A stretch of 64,000 nt of DNA. It comes from Euhalothece natronophila Z-M001. Lineage in GTDB: Bacteria; Cyanobacteriota; Cyanobacteriia; Cyanobacteriales; Rubidibacteraceae. The notes under the pieces were generated by a model that ran no database searches, was not told where the DNA came from, and saw nothing but the letters and a program-made list of their open reading frames with translations. The position numbers and the translations under genes were made by a program. Position 1 is the first letter of the stretch; every line of letters begins with the position of its first letter. Where the stretch lies: NCBI RefSeq assembly GCF_007904085.1, contig NZ_CP042326.1, forward strand, positions 1,550,001 to 1,614,000, read 5' to 3'. This document shows positions 20,926 to 29,858 of the stretch, piece by piece.

Positions 20926-22089
20926 ATGACTATTAACAGTCAAACCAATGAAAACGCTCCCCAAGCAGGGGGAAAACTGAGTTTTTTTGAACGCTATCTA
21001 ACGGTTTGGGTATTTTTCTGCATTATTGGGGGCATTATTTTGGGAAGAACCTTTCCAGAAGTTGCCGAGGCTTTAGATGCCATTAGTATTTATCAAGTCT
21101 CCATTCCCATTGCTGTCTGTTTATTCTTCATGATGTACCCCATCATGGTAAAAATTGACTTTTCCCAAGCCGTAGAAGCTGCGCGAACCCCAAAGCCTGT
21201 TCTCCTCACGTTAGCAATTAACTGGCTAGTAAAACCCTTTAGCATGGTGCTATTTGCCCAAGTCTTTTTAGGGTGGCTTTTTCGCCCTTTAATCGAAGGA
21301 ACAGAGATTGTTCGCGGTGGACAGGAAATTGCTTTAGTTGACTCTTATATCGCTGGAACGATTTTACTGGGAATTGCCCCCTGTACCGCCATGGTTTTGA
21401 TGTGGGGTTATCTTTCCTATAGTAACCAAGGACATACCCTCGTCATGGTTGCCATTAATTCTCTAGCAATGTTGTTTCTATACGCCCCCTTGGGAGGTTG
21501 GTTATTACAAGCCAATGAAATGGTTGTTCCTTGGGAAACCATGCTTTTATCCGTTGCAGTTTATGTGGCGTTACCCCTCGCTGCAGGAATGTACACCCGC
21601 TACTGGATATTTAAGCATAAAGGAGAAGCGTGGTTTAATCGCTACTTTTTGAAATACCTTAGCCCTATTAACACCGCAGCTTTATTATTTACATTAATCC
21701 TTCTCTTTGCCTTTCAAGGAGATGTCATTGTCGAAAACCCTTTTCACATCGCCTTAATTGCGGTTCCACTGTTTATCCAGACCAACTTTATCTTTTGGCT
21801 GACTTACCTAATTGCCCAGAAACTCAAATTTTCCTACGAAGATGCTGCCCCAGCGGCGTTAATTGGTTCGAGTAATCACTTTGAAGTTGCCATTGCTACA
21901 GCCGTAATTTTATTTGGCTTAAACTCTGGCGCTGCTGTTGCAACCGTTGTGGGCGTTCTAATTGAAGTCCCTGTCATGTTAATGCTGGTGAAATTCTGTA
22001 AAAGAACAGCCTTTTGGTTCAGACGTGAACCTGATAAAGCAACATTACTTGATCCTCGTTGTGTTAAAGGAGATTATCAAAATATATGA
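20926..22089 (+). CDS. acr3: Arsenite efflux transporter Acr3
   Basis: A 387-residue inner-membrane transporter with about ten membrane helices that exports arsenite. Family motifs are clear: [37 protein letters not shown] and [17 protein letters not shown], which holds the essential cysteine (C153). The late helix contains [15 protein letters not shown] with the conserved Glu. It is the first gene of an operon with arsH and arsC; its stop overlaps the arsH ATG by 4 nt. In Synechocystis the equivalent gene was originally called arsB. Confidence 0.95.
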   Translation: MTINSQTNENAPQAGGKLSFFERYLTVWVFFCIIGGIILGRTFPEVAEALDAISIYQVSIPIAVCLFFMMYPIMVKIDFSQAVEAARTPKPVLLTLAINWLVKPFSMVLFAQVFLGWLFRPLIEGTEIVRGGQEIALVDSYIAGTILLGIAPCTAMVLMWGYLSYSNQGHTLVMVAINSLAMLFLYAPLGGWLLQANEMVVPWETMLLSVAVYVALPLAAGMYTRYWIFKHKGEAWFNRYFLKYLSPINTAALLFTLILLFAFQGDVIVENPFHIALIAVPLFIQTNFIFWLTYLIAQKLKFSYEDAAPAALIGSSNHFEVAIATAVILFGLNSGAAVATVVGVLIEVPVMLMLVKFCKRTAFWFRREPDKATLLDPRCVKGDYQNI

Positions 22090-22727
22090 GCAATCATCCC
22101 CCGAGAATTTTATTTCTATATGGATCTTTGCGTGAATGCTCTTATAGTCGTTTACTCTCAGAAGAAGCTGCCCGCATTATCGAAGGATTTGGCGCAGAAG
22201 TCAAGTTTTTTCATCCCCATCACCTCCCTGTGAGAGGACAAGTTGAGGAAACTCACCCTGAAGTGCAGAAACTGCGAGAACTTTCTCAATGGTCAGAAGG
22301 TCAAGTTTGGTGTTCTCCTGAGATGCACGGAAATGTAACAGGGATTCTAAAAAATCAAATTGATTGGATTCCTTTAAGTATCGGGGCGGTACGTCCTACT
22401 CAGGGGAGAACTTTGGCGTTAATGCAGGTTAGTGGCGGTTCTCAGTCTTTTAATGCTGTCAATACGATGCGCTTACTAGGACGTTGGATGCGGATGTTTA
22501 CGATTCCGAATCAGTCTTCTGTGGCTAAGGCGTATCAGGAGTTTCATGAGGATGGAACGATGAAAGAGTCTCGGTATCGCGATCGCGTTGTCGATGTTAT
22601 GGAAGAACTGTATAAAATTACCCTGCTCATGCGCGATCATGTTGATTATCTCACAGACCGCTACAGTGAGCGTAAAGAAAAAGCCCAGCAAGAAATCAAA
22701 GAAACAGCAAATAAAGCCACCTCTTAA
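22086..22727 (+). CDS. arsH: ArsH NADPH-dependent FMN reductase
   Basis: A 213-residue flavodoxin-fold protein. The FMN phosphate-binding motif is [14 protein letters not shown] near residues 12-25. The ArsH signature appears in [21 protein letters not shown] and [19 protein letters not shown]. ArsH proteins oxidise trivalent organoarsenicals and can act as quinone or azo reductases. It starts at the 4-nt overlap with acr3 and is followed by arsC after 17 nt, so it is translated as part of one operon. Confidence 0.95.
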   Translation: MSNHPPRILFLYGSLRECSYSRLLSEEAARIIEGFGAEVKFFHPHHLPVRGQVEETHPEVQKLRELSQWSEGQVWCSPEMHGNVTGILKNQIDWIPLSIGAVRPTQGRTLALMQVSGGSQSFNAVNTMRLLGRWMRMFTIPNQSSVAKAYQEFHEDGTMKESRYRDRVVDVMEELYKITLLMRDHVDYLTDRYSERKEKAQQEIKETANKATS

Positions 22728-22744
22728 ATTAGGAGACATGATTC

Positions 22745-23161
22745 ATGAGAAACGTGATTTTTATCTGTAAAAGAAATTCCTGTCGTTCCCAAATGGCAGA
22801 AGGGTTTGCACGTACCATCGGAGACGGTAAAATTAAAGTGGTCAGTGCTGGTTTAGAAGCCTCACGAGTTCATCCTACCGCCGTTGAGGTGATGTCAGAA
22901 GTTGGCATTGATATTAGTGATCAAACCTCTGATCCTGTCACTGCCTACAATCCTGAAGATTATGACATTGTGATTTCTTTATGTGGTTGCGGGGTCAATT
23001 TACCGCCCGAATGGTTGACGAGAGATGTTTTTCAAGATTGGCAATTAGATGATCCTGATGGACAACCCTTAGACACCTTTCGGCGGGTTCGGGATGAAGT
23101 TAAAGCAAGAGTCGAAGCCTTAGTTGCCAATGAGTCAATCTCGCGAGCAAAAGCATCCTAG
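22745..23161 (+). CDS. arsC: Arsenate reductase ArsC (LMW phosphatase fold, glutaredoxin-dependent type)
   Basis: A 138-residue enzyme that reduces arsenate to arsenite for Acr3 export. The phosphatase loop CKRNSCRSQ gives C8 and R14, and the redox pair is C80 and C82 in SLCGCGVNLP. These numbers match the hybrid Synechocystis-type ArsC, which has a low-molecular-weight phosphatase fold but uses glutathione/glutaredoxin. The start has a good RBS (AGGAGACATG region). The 3' end overlaps the next gene by 32 nt. Confidence 0.95.
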   Translation: MRNVIFICKRNSCRSQMAEGFARTIGDGKIKVVSAGLEASRVHPTAVEVMSEVGIDISDQTSDPVTAYNPEDYDIVISLCGCGVNLPPEWLTRDVFQDWQLDDPDGQPLDTFRRVRDEVKARVEALVANESISRAKAS

Positions 23162-23414
23162 AGAACGAGAAGATAAAGCCATTGTTGAGGGTTTGTTTCA
23201 GGGAGAAATGAGCGATTATAACCTCGCAGAATTAGCCCGTCTGCGAATTCGCTACAAAAACTTCCCTGGGGCAAACGCCCTGCAACGAGACTTAGATTTA
23301 TTATTACAGCAATGGGATTTAACGGAAGAAGAATTATTTGCAAAAACCCGCGAAATTCATCAGCAAAGACGAGTTTATACGAAAGAAGAGACTGATCAGG
23401 AGGATTGGAGTTAG
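23130..23414 (+). CDS. DUF3288 family protein
   Basis: A 94-residue soluble protein matching the cyanobacterial DUF3288 family from memory: QKHPREREDKAIVEGLFQG, DYNLAELARLRIRYKNFPGA and LLQQWDLTEEELFAKTREIH. The most likely start is the ATG at 23130, inside the end of arsC; a TTG at 23124 is possible. The overlap suggests translational coupling to the arsenic operon, although the family is generally not linked to arsenic. Function unknown. Confidence 0.75.
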   Translation: MSQSREQKHPREREDKAIVEGLFQGEMSDYNLAELARLRIRYKNFPGANALQRDLDLLLQQWDLTEEELFAKTREIHQQRRVYTKEETDQEDWS

Positions 23415-23571
23415 TCAATAGCGCAATATTTTTTAAATGATTTCCCAACCAATTATAAATTTCCGATCGACTGATTTCATGTGTGTTAAAAGTCTGGAAA
23501 TTTAAGATAAAACTTGCAAAAAAAGCAATTGTTAAACTAGACAGATAGAGGAATTAAGGAAGGAAATAAGA

Positions 23572-24210
23572 TTGCCGAGAGTCCGAGTTCGACAGCACGT
23601 TAACCCCCTCAGTCAAAAATATCAAGCTCCCATTACGCCGCCAAAGTGGGAGCAAATTTATGCTGATTTAGACAAGCCCTTTTTCCTCGATATTGGATCA
23701 GCTAGAGGGCGTTTTCTGCTTGAAATGGCAGAATCTCAGCCCCAATATAATTATTTAGGGTTAGAAGTGCGAGAACCGTTAGTGGAAGAAGCTAATTTAA
23801 AGCGAGATCACTTAGGCTTTACTAATCTCCACTACCTCTTCTGTCAGGTGAATGTCTCCTTACCGACAATCTTATCTTCCCTTCCGAAAAAATCTCTTTA
23901 TTTAGTAACCATTCAATTTCCTGATCCGTGGTTCAAAAAGCGTCATGCTAAACGGCGCATCGTGCAGCCTGAATTAGTGGATACTTTGGCTCAATATTTA
24001 GTTCCTAGTAAAGAGGGTGGGGTTTTCTTACAGTCAGATGTTCAGTTTGTTAGCGAGGAAATGACTCGTTATTTTGCCGCTCACCCTAAATTTATACAAT
24101 CTCCCGCCTTTTTATTAGCTGAAAACCCTTTTCCTGTGGCAACTGAGCGAGAGACAACTGTTCTTAGTCAAGGAGAACCTGTTTATCGCACTTGGTTTTG
24201 TCGTCAGTAG
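23572..24210 (+). CDS. trmB: tRNA (guanine-N7)-methyltransferase
   Basis: A 212-residue SAM-dependent enzyme that methylates G46 of tRNA. The SAM-binding motif is FLDIGSARGRFLLEMAE. The TrmB signature TIQFPDPWFKKRHAKRRIVQPELV is intact, and the N-terminus RVRVRQHVNPLSQKY is typical. The gene uses TTG as start at 23572, placed after a strong AAGGAAGGAA RBS; no ATG fits the conserved N-terminus. Confidence 0.92.
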   Translation: MPRVRVRQHVNPLSQKYQAPITPPKWEQIYADLDKPFFLDIGSARGRFLLEMAESQPQYNYLGLEVREPLVEEANLKRDHLGFTNLHYLFCQVNVSLPTILSSLPKKSLYLVTIQFPDPWFKKRHAKRRIVQPELVDTLAQYLVPSKEGGVFLQSDVQFVSEEMTRYFAAHPKFIQSPAFLLAENPFPVATERETTVLSQGEPVYRTWFCRQ

Positions 24211-24221
24211 GAACTATCTTA

Positions 24222-25175
24222 TTAAATTGCCATAAGTTTCTGCATCCACTCCCATTCTTGACTTAATCCTGTAGCAAGATCAACTTTTGGAGAATACCCC
24301 AGTAACTTCTGTGCCTGACTAATATCAGCAGACGTATCTCTTGCATCTCCAGTGGCTTTTGAGAAGTAATTACGAGTAATGGTTTTCCCTGTAATGGCTT
24401 CCATTTTATCAATGACATCACTGAGAGAAACCCGAGAACCCCCACCAATATTAAAGGGTTTTCCAATGGCTTCTGGAGCTTCAGCTGCTGCTAAATTTGC
24501 CGCGATCGCGTCACTGATAAAGGTAAAATCTCGCGTCTGCAAGCCATCCCCATAAATTGAAATCGCTTCATCTTTGGTAATGGCTTTTAAAAACTTATGA
24601 AACGCCATATCTGGACGCTGACGGGGGCCATATACGGTAAAATAGCGGAGAGCAGTGGCTGGAACCCCAAAACATTGATGATATTGCCAGCATAATAGTT
24701 CTGCTGCTAGCTTGGTAATGCCATAAGGAGATACGGGTTGTGGACAAGTCGATTCTGGGGTGGGTAAACATTCTGCATTGCCATACACAGAGGAACTGGA
24801 AGCATAAACAAATCGTGTTAACGTTGTTGCCTCTTTCGCCGCTTCTAACATTACCTGTGTCGCATTGAGATTACGTTCGGTGTAGAAATGAAAGGTTTGT
24901 CCCCAACTTGCTCTTACCCCAGCTTGGGCGGCTTGATGAAATACAACTTCTGTATCAGTTAGAAGATGCTCCCAATCTAAATTTAAGATATTCTCTTCAA
25001 TCAGTTGAAACTGGGAATTTTCTAACGCACTAGCAATATTTGAGCGTTTTAGTTGTGGATTGTAATAATCGTTAAACTCATCAATGCCAATAACTGTTTT
25101 GCCTTGAGCGAGTAATGCCTCTACAAGATGAGAACCAATAAAACCTGCTGCTCCTGTAACAATATACTTTCCCAT
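24222..25175 (-). CDS. NAD-dependent sugar-nucleotide epimerase (UDP-glucuronate 4-epimerase-like)
   Basis: A 317-residue extended short-chain dehydrogenase. The NAD motif is TGAAGFIGSHLVEALL, and the catalytic pair Y-x3-K is in SPYGITKLAAE after ASSSSVYG. The segment DEFNDYYNPQLKRSNI is characteristic of UDP-glucuronate 4-epimerases, and TVYGPRQRPDMA contacts the nucleotide sugar. It likely supplies sugar nucleotides for cell-surface or exopolysaccharide. It is a single gene, convergent with trmB by 11 bp. Exact substrate is not determined. Confidence 0.85.
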   Translation of the reverse strand: MGKYIVTGAAGFIGSHLVEALLAQGKTVIGIDEFNDYYNPQLKRSNIASALENSQFQLIEENILNLDWEHLLTDTEVVFHQAAQAGVRASWGQTFHFYTERNLNATQVMLEAAKEATTLTRFVYASSSSVYGNAECLPTPESTCPQPVSPYGITKLAAELLCWQYHQCFGVPATALRYFTVYGPRQRPDMAFHKFLKAITKDEAISIYGDGLQTRDFTFISDAIAANLAAAEAPEAIGKPFNIGGGSRVSLSDVIDKMEAITGKTITRNYFSKATGDARDTSADISQAQKLLGYSPKVDLATGLSQEWEWMQKLMAI

Positions 25176-25507
25176 ACCTAATATTTGCCTAGAAATGACT
25201 TAAGAGTAAATTATAACCTCTACAAAAGCTGAATAAAGGACTACAGAGGCAAAAATTAAATCTTTCTACATTTGACAATTTTGCGCGATCGCGATGTTTC
25301 TACTATACTCGACCAAAAACCTGTATATTATGTTGGGGTCTTCTTGCGGATTCAAATCAATAAAATACTGACTGGTAGAAAATGGAGTTTTTCGCTATAA
25401 CTAATAACAAATAGAGCCAGAAGGGAAAATCTTGATCATTCTCTTAATGGTTATGTGAGGAGATGAAGATTGTAAAAAAAGTTAAATAAGTACATTATTA
25501 AAAAAGT
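25176..25507. other. Intergenic region upstream of the BCCT transporter
   Basis: 332 bp between divergent genes. It holds one HIP1 copy near 25285 and AT-rich promoter-like stretches. No inverted repeat or small gene that I can support. Confidence 0.45.
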
Positions 25508-27127
25508 ATGGCTGACAACGGAAAAAATAAAGACTTTGAGGAAGAACTCTTAGAAAAAGAAACTGGATATACTCCAGGGAGTACCAACTTCCAAAAATGG
25601 GGGCTTGACCTTCATCCTGTCGTTGCTCCTATCTCAGCGATCATTGTTTTGGCATTTGTTGTGCCGACAATCATTTTTCCAGAACAAGCAGAAACTGTTT
25701 TTGAGGAAGCACAAGACGCGATCGCGAGTTATGGCGGTTGGTTTTATGTTTTAGTTGCCAATATCTTTTTAGGCGTAATTATCATCTTTGCCTTTAGCAA
25801 GTTTGGTAGAATTCGCCTCGGTGGACAAGATGCCGAGCCTGAGTTTTCTACCTTTGCTTGGTTTGCAATGTTACTCAGCGCCGGAATGGGTATTGGTTTA
25901 ATGTTCTGGAGTGTGGGGGAACCCATATTCCACTTTAGTGACCCCCCTGTAATATTTGGGTCAGAAGGAGGAACTCCAGAAGCAGCGGAAACTGCCATGA
26001 CCCTAACTTTCTATCACTGGGGACTCCACCCTTGGGGGCTTTATGCCTTAGTGGGGTTAGGGCTTGCCTTTTTTACCTTTAATCGCGGTCTGCCCTTGAC
26101 CATGCGCTCTATCTTTTATCCTTTAATTGGGGAGAGGATTTACGGAATTCCCGGTGACATCATTGATATTTTGGCAGTGGTTGCCAACTTATTTGGTTTA
26201 GCCACCTCATTAGGACTGGGAGTGCAACAAGTAGCAACTGGAATTGGGTTCCTTTTTGAGGCGATTCCCACGAATGTTACCACCCAAGTTATTTTAATTG
26301 CTGTAATTACGGGATTTGCCACACTCTCAGTTGTTGCTGGGTTAGACGGTGGGGTACGTCGCCTCAGTGAATTAAATCTGGTTGTGGCGGCTGTTTTTAT
26401 GGGCTTTGTTATTATTGTTGGCCCCACTCTATTTATCTTTGACACTTTGGTTCAAAATTTGGGTAATTATATTGCTCGCTTCCCGATGCTTAGTTTTTGG
26501 ACAGAATCCTTTGAAGATGGCGAGGGAGGCTGGCAAAACGCTTGGACAATTTTCTATTGGGGCTGGTGGATTTCTTGGTCTCCTTTCGTGGGAATGTTTA
26601 TTGCTCGGGTTTCCAGAGGAAGAACGATTCGAGAATTTGTGATGGGCGTTCTGATTATTCCGTCTCTGCTATCTTTCCTTTGGCTATCAGCTATGGGCGG
26701 AGCGGCGCTTAATTTAGAGCTAAATGGTGTTGCTGATATGGTGGGCCCAATTGGGGATGATGTATCAGTAGGAATGTTTGTCATGCTAGAAAACCTACCA
26801 TTAGTACTAATAAGCTCTCTGATTGCGATTACTCTCGTAACGGTGTTCTTTGTGACTTCCTCTGACTCAGGTTCGTTAGTAGTGGATAACCTCACCTCTG
26901 GCGGTAAGTTAGACTCGCCTGTTACCCAACGGGTTTTCTGGGCGATCATGGAAGGGGTTGTTGCTGCAGCATTGTTAATTGGTGGTGGCGAAGAAGGATT
27001 AATCGCCCTACAAACGGCAGCAATTACCACAGGTTTGCCGTTTGCCTTCCTGTTATTAGTGATGTGCTACAGCTTAAATCGTGGCTTAGGGCAAGAGTTA
27101 CGAGAACTAGAGTTTGATGTAGGGTAA
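25508..27127 (+). CDS. BCCT family transporter (glycine betaine/choline type)
   Basis: A 539-residue transporter with about twelve helices. The BCCT signature is clear: LLSAGMGIGLMFWSVGEPIFHF in the Na/substrate region, FYHWGLHPWGLYALVGLGLAFF, and the aromatic box YWGWWISWSPFVGMFIARVSRGRTIREF. VTSSDSGSLVVDNL follows near the end. Such transporters take up betaine or choline with sodium for osmoprotection, as known for halotolerant cyanobacteria. The N-terminal tail is charged and acidic and may sense osmotic state. Substrate preference cannot be assigned from sequence. Confidence 0.92.
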   Translation: MADNGKNKDFEEELLEKETGYTPGSTNFQKWGLDLHPVVAPISAIIVLAFVVPTIIFPEQAETVFEEAQDAIASYGGWFYVLVANIFLGVIIIFAFSKFGRIRLGGQDAEPEFSTFAWFAMLLSAGMGIGLMFWSVGEPIFHFSDPPVIFGSEGGTPEAAETAMTLTFYHWGLHPWGLYALVGLGLAFFTFNRGLPLTMRSIFYPLIGERIYGIPGDIIDILAVVANLFGLATSLGLGVQQVATGIGFLFEAIPTNVTTQVILIAVITGFATLSVVAGLDGGVRRLSELNLVVAAVFMGFVIIVGPTLFIFDTLVQNLGNYIARFPMLSFWTESFEDGEGGWQNAWTIFYWGWWISWSPFVGMFIARVSRGRTIREFVMGVLIIPSLLSFLWLSAMGGAALNLELNGVADMVGPIGDDVSVGMFVMLENLPLVLISSLIAITLVTVFFVTSSDSGSLVVDNLTSGGKLDSPVTQRVFWAIMEGVVAAALLIGGGEEGLIALQTAAITTGLPFAFLLLVMCYSLNRGLGQELRELEFDVG

Positions 27128-27176
27128 TTACTGATTTCATTATGATGAGAAGGAAAGCAATAAAGATGAAGCAGTT

Positions 27177-27260
27177 ATGGCTGAATTTCCAGCAATTAAT
27201 ACGTCTCCTTTGATTTTTTTAACGAAAGGGAATTGTCTCTCTCTGCTACAGAATGAGTAA
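27177..27260 (+). pseudogene. Fragment of a DUF3368-type PIN nuclease
   Basis: A 27-codon open frame reads MAEFPAINTSPLIFLTKGNC, then stops. This is the beginning of cyanobacterial DUF3368 PIN nucleases, which continue for about 150 residues. Only the first active-site region remains, next to another toxin-antitoxin pair. Confidence 0.5.
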
Positions 27261-27268
27261 AAAATGGT

Positions 27269-27317
27269 GACTCTCACAAGGTAAGATAAGTTATCCTACC
27301 TTAAGGAGGTGAGAGTC
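27269..27317 (+). promoter_or_regulatory. Nested inverted repeat enclosing the RBS of the RHH antitoxin gene
   Basis: GACTCTCAC (27269-27277) is the exact complement of GTGAGAGTC (27309-27317), which directly abuts the ATG. Inside it a second stem forms (AAGGTA-AGATAA with TTATC-CTACCTT). The AAGGAGG RBS at 27303-27309 lies in the folded region. It may be a DNA operator for autoregulation, an RNA switch, or both. Confidence 0.6.
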
Positions 27318-27548
27318 ATGAAAACCAAAGTCTCAGCAACGGTGGACTCCCAACTGTTAGCCAAACTGGAAGAGGAAACAGGAATGACGCGATCGCAGCT
27401 TTTAGAAGAAGCTCTACGCCATTACCAAAGTTTTCTCGTTGAAAAAGAGTTAGAGCAATTTTACTCTCAACATGAAGAAACTGCAGATGAGGAGTATGCT
27501 ACGGAGATTGCCCAGATGAATATCGAGGCGGCAGTTTCTGATGAGTGA
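27318..27548 (+). CDS. Ribbon-helix-helix antitoxin
   Basis: A 76-residue protein with a typical RHH DNA-binding N-terminus: MKTKVSATVDSQLLAKLEEE, then GMTRSQLLEEALRHY. An acidic C-terminal tail (about 50-76) probably binds the toxin. The ATG at 27318 is preferred; a GTG at 27309 lies inside the RBS. It overlaps the toxin gene by 8 nt, so the pair is translationally coupled. RHH antitoxins normally repress their own promoter, and the inverted repeat upstream is a likely target. Confidence 0.82.
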   Translation: MKTKVSATVDSQLLAKLEEETGMTRSQLLEEALRHYQSFLVEKELEQFYSQHEETADEEYATEIAQMNIEAAVSDE

Positions 27549-27891
27549 ACAGGTTTTACAGGGAGAGGTTTATCTGTTCAAAGCAGTTTCTAGCAGTGGG
27601 GAGAGCAAAAAACGCCCTTGGGTGATTGTCTCTGAAAATATCCGCAATCAGTACAGCAGTACCGTGTTAGCAGTTCCTTTCACATCTGAGGCAAACAGAG
27701 TTCCACCGACCCGCGTACGAGTCCCGAAGGGAGAAGGAGGGTTAGCGGTGGATTCTATCGCTATGTGTGACCGCATTACGACGTTAAAGAAAACTTTATT
27801 GGCGCGGGGTCCCTATGGTGGGGTGATTGCTTCTGATTACTTGTTTCAGATTCAAGAGGCGGTGCTGATTGCTTTGGGACGATATAAATAG
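27541..27891 (+). CDS. MazF/PemK-family endoribonuclease toxin
   Basis: A 116-residue toxin with the MazF fold signature: GEVYLFKAVSSSGESKKRPWVIVSEN, then STVLAVPFTSEAN, and DSIAMCDRITTLKKTLL. The RPWVIVS segment and the conserved T in PFTSE are near the expected catalytic groove. Proteins of this kind cleave RNA at short sequences. The start overlaps the antitoxin stop region by 8 nt. A tyrosine recombinase follows 10 bp later. Confidence 0.85.
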   Translation: MSEQVLQGEVYLFKAVSSSGESKKRPWVIVSENIRNQYSSTVLAVPFTSEANRVPPTRVRVPKGEGGLAVDSIAMCDRITTLKKTLLARGPYGGVIASDYLFQIQEAVLIALGRYK

Positions 27892-27901
27892 AGGAAAAAC
27901 A

Positions 27902-28918
27902 ATGGATGAATTGGGGCAAGAAATAGTACAAGCTGAGGCGAGAGTAGTTCGAGACTGTCCGCTGGCGATGGAAACTCCTTTGCCCTTGACTCATCATCCC
28001 GCCGCCGTCTATTTGTCTCAACTCGCGCCGCGATCGCGTAGAACCATGCGTCAGGCGCTAAATTGTCTCGCGGGGATTTTAACTCAAGGACGCTGTGATG
28101 CTTTTACTTTAGATTGGTCTAAACTTCGTTATCCCCAAACCGTTGCCTTACGATCCGTTTTAATGGAAAAGTATTCTCCTGCTACGGCGAATCGGATGTT
28201 ATGTGCGCTACGGCGAACGCTTAAGGAGGCTAAACGGCTGAAGTTAATGCCTTGGGAGGAGTATGCGGATGCGGTGGATTTGCCCAATATTCGAGGGAAA
28301 ACGTTACCGAAGGGGCGGATGTTAGAGGAGTCGGAAATTATAGCACTGTTCCGAGTTTGTTTGGAAGAGAATTCCCCAGGGGGAAAACGAGATGCGGCAA
28401 TGATTGGGATTTTGATGGGAGGATTGAGACGGGCGGAGGTGGTGGCGGTGAGTCTTGAAGATTTGAATCTGAAAACTAGGGGGTTAATGGTTCGTCAGGG
28501 GAAGGGGAATGAAGACCGCATGACTTATTTGCCAGAAGGGGCGTTAAGGGCGGTTTGGGATTGGTTACAGGTTCGGGGAGAAGCTCCAGGGGCGTTGTTA
28601 TGTCCGGTTCAACGCTATGGGAAGGTTGAAATCCGATATATGAATGATCAGGTGGTGATGAATGTGTTACAAAAACGCGCCGCCCAAGCTGGTGTCCCTC
28701 CTTTTACTCCTCATGATTTCAGACGGACTTTTATTAGTAATTTATTAAATACAACGGATTTGCTAACGGTACAGCAGTTAGTGGGACACGCTGATCCGGC
28801 AACTACTGCTAAGTACAATCTACGGGGAGAAGCCGTTAAACAGGATGCTGTGGGACGACTCCATGTTCCTTATCCCGAAACAACTAAGCATTATTATCAA
28901 TTTGAAGAAAATGATTAA
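27902..28918 (+). CDS. Tyrosine recombinase / integrase
   Basis: A 338-residue site-specific recombinase. The SAM-like N-terminal core-binding domain covers about 40-140, and the catalytic domain follows. All catalytic residues are visible: R176 in MGGLRRAEV, H271 and R274 in PHDFRRTF, H296 in LVGHADP and the nucleophile Y305 in TTAKYN. I choose the ATG at 27902 after GAGG; a longer TTG start at 27869 would overlap the toxin gene. GC-rich codon use differs from the AT-rich genes that follow. It may be the integrase of the accessory segment or a stand-alone recombinase. Its 3' end overlaps the next, convergent gene by 35 nt. Confidence 0.88.
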   Translation: MDELGQEIVQAEARVVRDCPLAMETPLPLTHHPAAVYLSQLAPRSRRTMRQALNCLAGILTQGRCDAFTLDWSKLRYPQTVALRSVLMEKYSPATANRMLCALRRTLKEAKRLKLMPWEEYADAVDLPNIRGKTLPKGRMLEESEIIALFRVCLEENSPGGKRDAAMIGILMGGLRRAEVVAVSLEDLNLKTRGLMVRQGKGNEDRMTYLPEGALRAVWDWLQVRGEAPGALLCPVQRYGKVEIRYMNDQVVMNVLQKRAAQAGVPPFTPHDFRRTFISNLLNTTDLLTVQQLVGHADPATTAKYNLRGEAVKQDAVGRLHVPYPETTKHYYQFEEND

Positions 28919-29726
28919 TAGATTCAACAATTTCCTGTTTATTATTCTCTGATCCCCATATATCTAACTTGATATTTTTACCCGATTGCAGAACTAAGTG
29001 AACATTAGTACCACTCTTTCTGGTACTAACAATTTCAGCTTGTTTAATTTGGTCAAGAGGATATGATTCAGTCTCAGTTTTATTAGAAGAAGGGCTTTGT
29101 TTAGTCAAAAACATTTTCCCTGAATCTTTATCAAAAAAACAATCAACTGGCAACTTGACCCTTTTAACATTTTTGTAATAATTCCTTACTCCTGCTAAGA
29201 AAAAATACACTCCAAAACCTAAAAGTATCCAGTTATTACCACCTTGACTTAGAGATAATGAATCTTGATTAGAGTTATCTATAAAATCATTAATTTTATC
29301 TACTTGTTCATGCCTATAAGAGGAACGAGAGTTCCATGTCTCTGTTAAAGGAATTTCATCACGATCAGTAATAAGAGTCGCTCGGTAAACAGTTCTTTCA
29401 GTTGTTCTTCTCCTTCCACTACTTGTTCTTCTTCTGGTGCTAATCCGATCTTCAACTTTAGCTTTCTCTAGTTCATCAAGTGGAATTTCCTCACTCCTAG
29501 CTGGAAGTAAACCAAATATACGTCCAGAGGTAATCTTACAACTCTCCTCATGCTGACGATCGCAGTTCAAAGTAACTACAGTATTCCCCCATCCTGCTAT
29601 AAATACTCCTAATCCTATAGCAAATAATGATCCAACTATTGTGTTTGTTTTCCTTGATTTAAGATCATTAGATGCCAATAAATGCTCCAATCTTAATTTA
29701 TTGGAAGTCTTTTTTGTAATATACAT
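28884..29726 (-). CDS. Membrane protein of unknown function, paralogue A
   Basis: A 280-residue protein. It starts MYITKKTSNKLRLEH, then has a membrane segment at about 30-48, an extracytoplasmic loop with two cysteines and a basic patch (STRRRTSSGRRRTTER) that is probably disordered, a second membrane segment at about 163-180, and a C-terminal beta-rich domain (CFFDKDSGKMFLTKQSP, LDQIKQAEIV, LQSGKNIKLDIWGS) reminiscent of a PH-like fold. It is related to the divergent gene 132 bp upstream. Its 3' end overlaps the integrase end by 35 nt on the opposite strand. Function unknown. Confidence 0.65.
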   Translation of the reverse strand: MYITKKTSNKLRLEHLLASNDLKSRKTNTIVGSLFAIGLGVFIAGWGNTVVTLNCDRQHEESCKITSGRIFGLLPARSEEIPLDELEKAKVEDRISTRRRTSSGRRRTTERTVYRATLITDRDEIPLTETWNSRSSYRHEQVDKINDFIDNSNQDSLSLSQGGNNWILLGFGVYFFLAGVRNYYKNVKRVKLPVDCFFDKDSGKMFLTKQSPSSNKTETESYPLDQIKQAEIVSTRKSGTNVHLVLQSGKNIKLDIWGSENNKQEIVESINHFLQIDNNA

Positions 29727-29858
29727 AACAAACTAATCAAAACTAATAATAATAATATCAAAACTTAACTATAAAGATCATAAAAATATTGATACCAAAA
29801 GTGCAAAATGGTAATATAAAATATTATAAAACATAAAATCATAAATAATCTAATAATA

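Noticed and set aside
26140-27030. Long minus-strand frames opposite the BCCT transporter.
   Set aside because: They are shadows of the hydrophobic transporter coding sequence with no family pattern.
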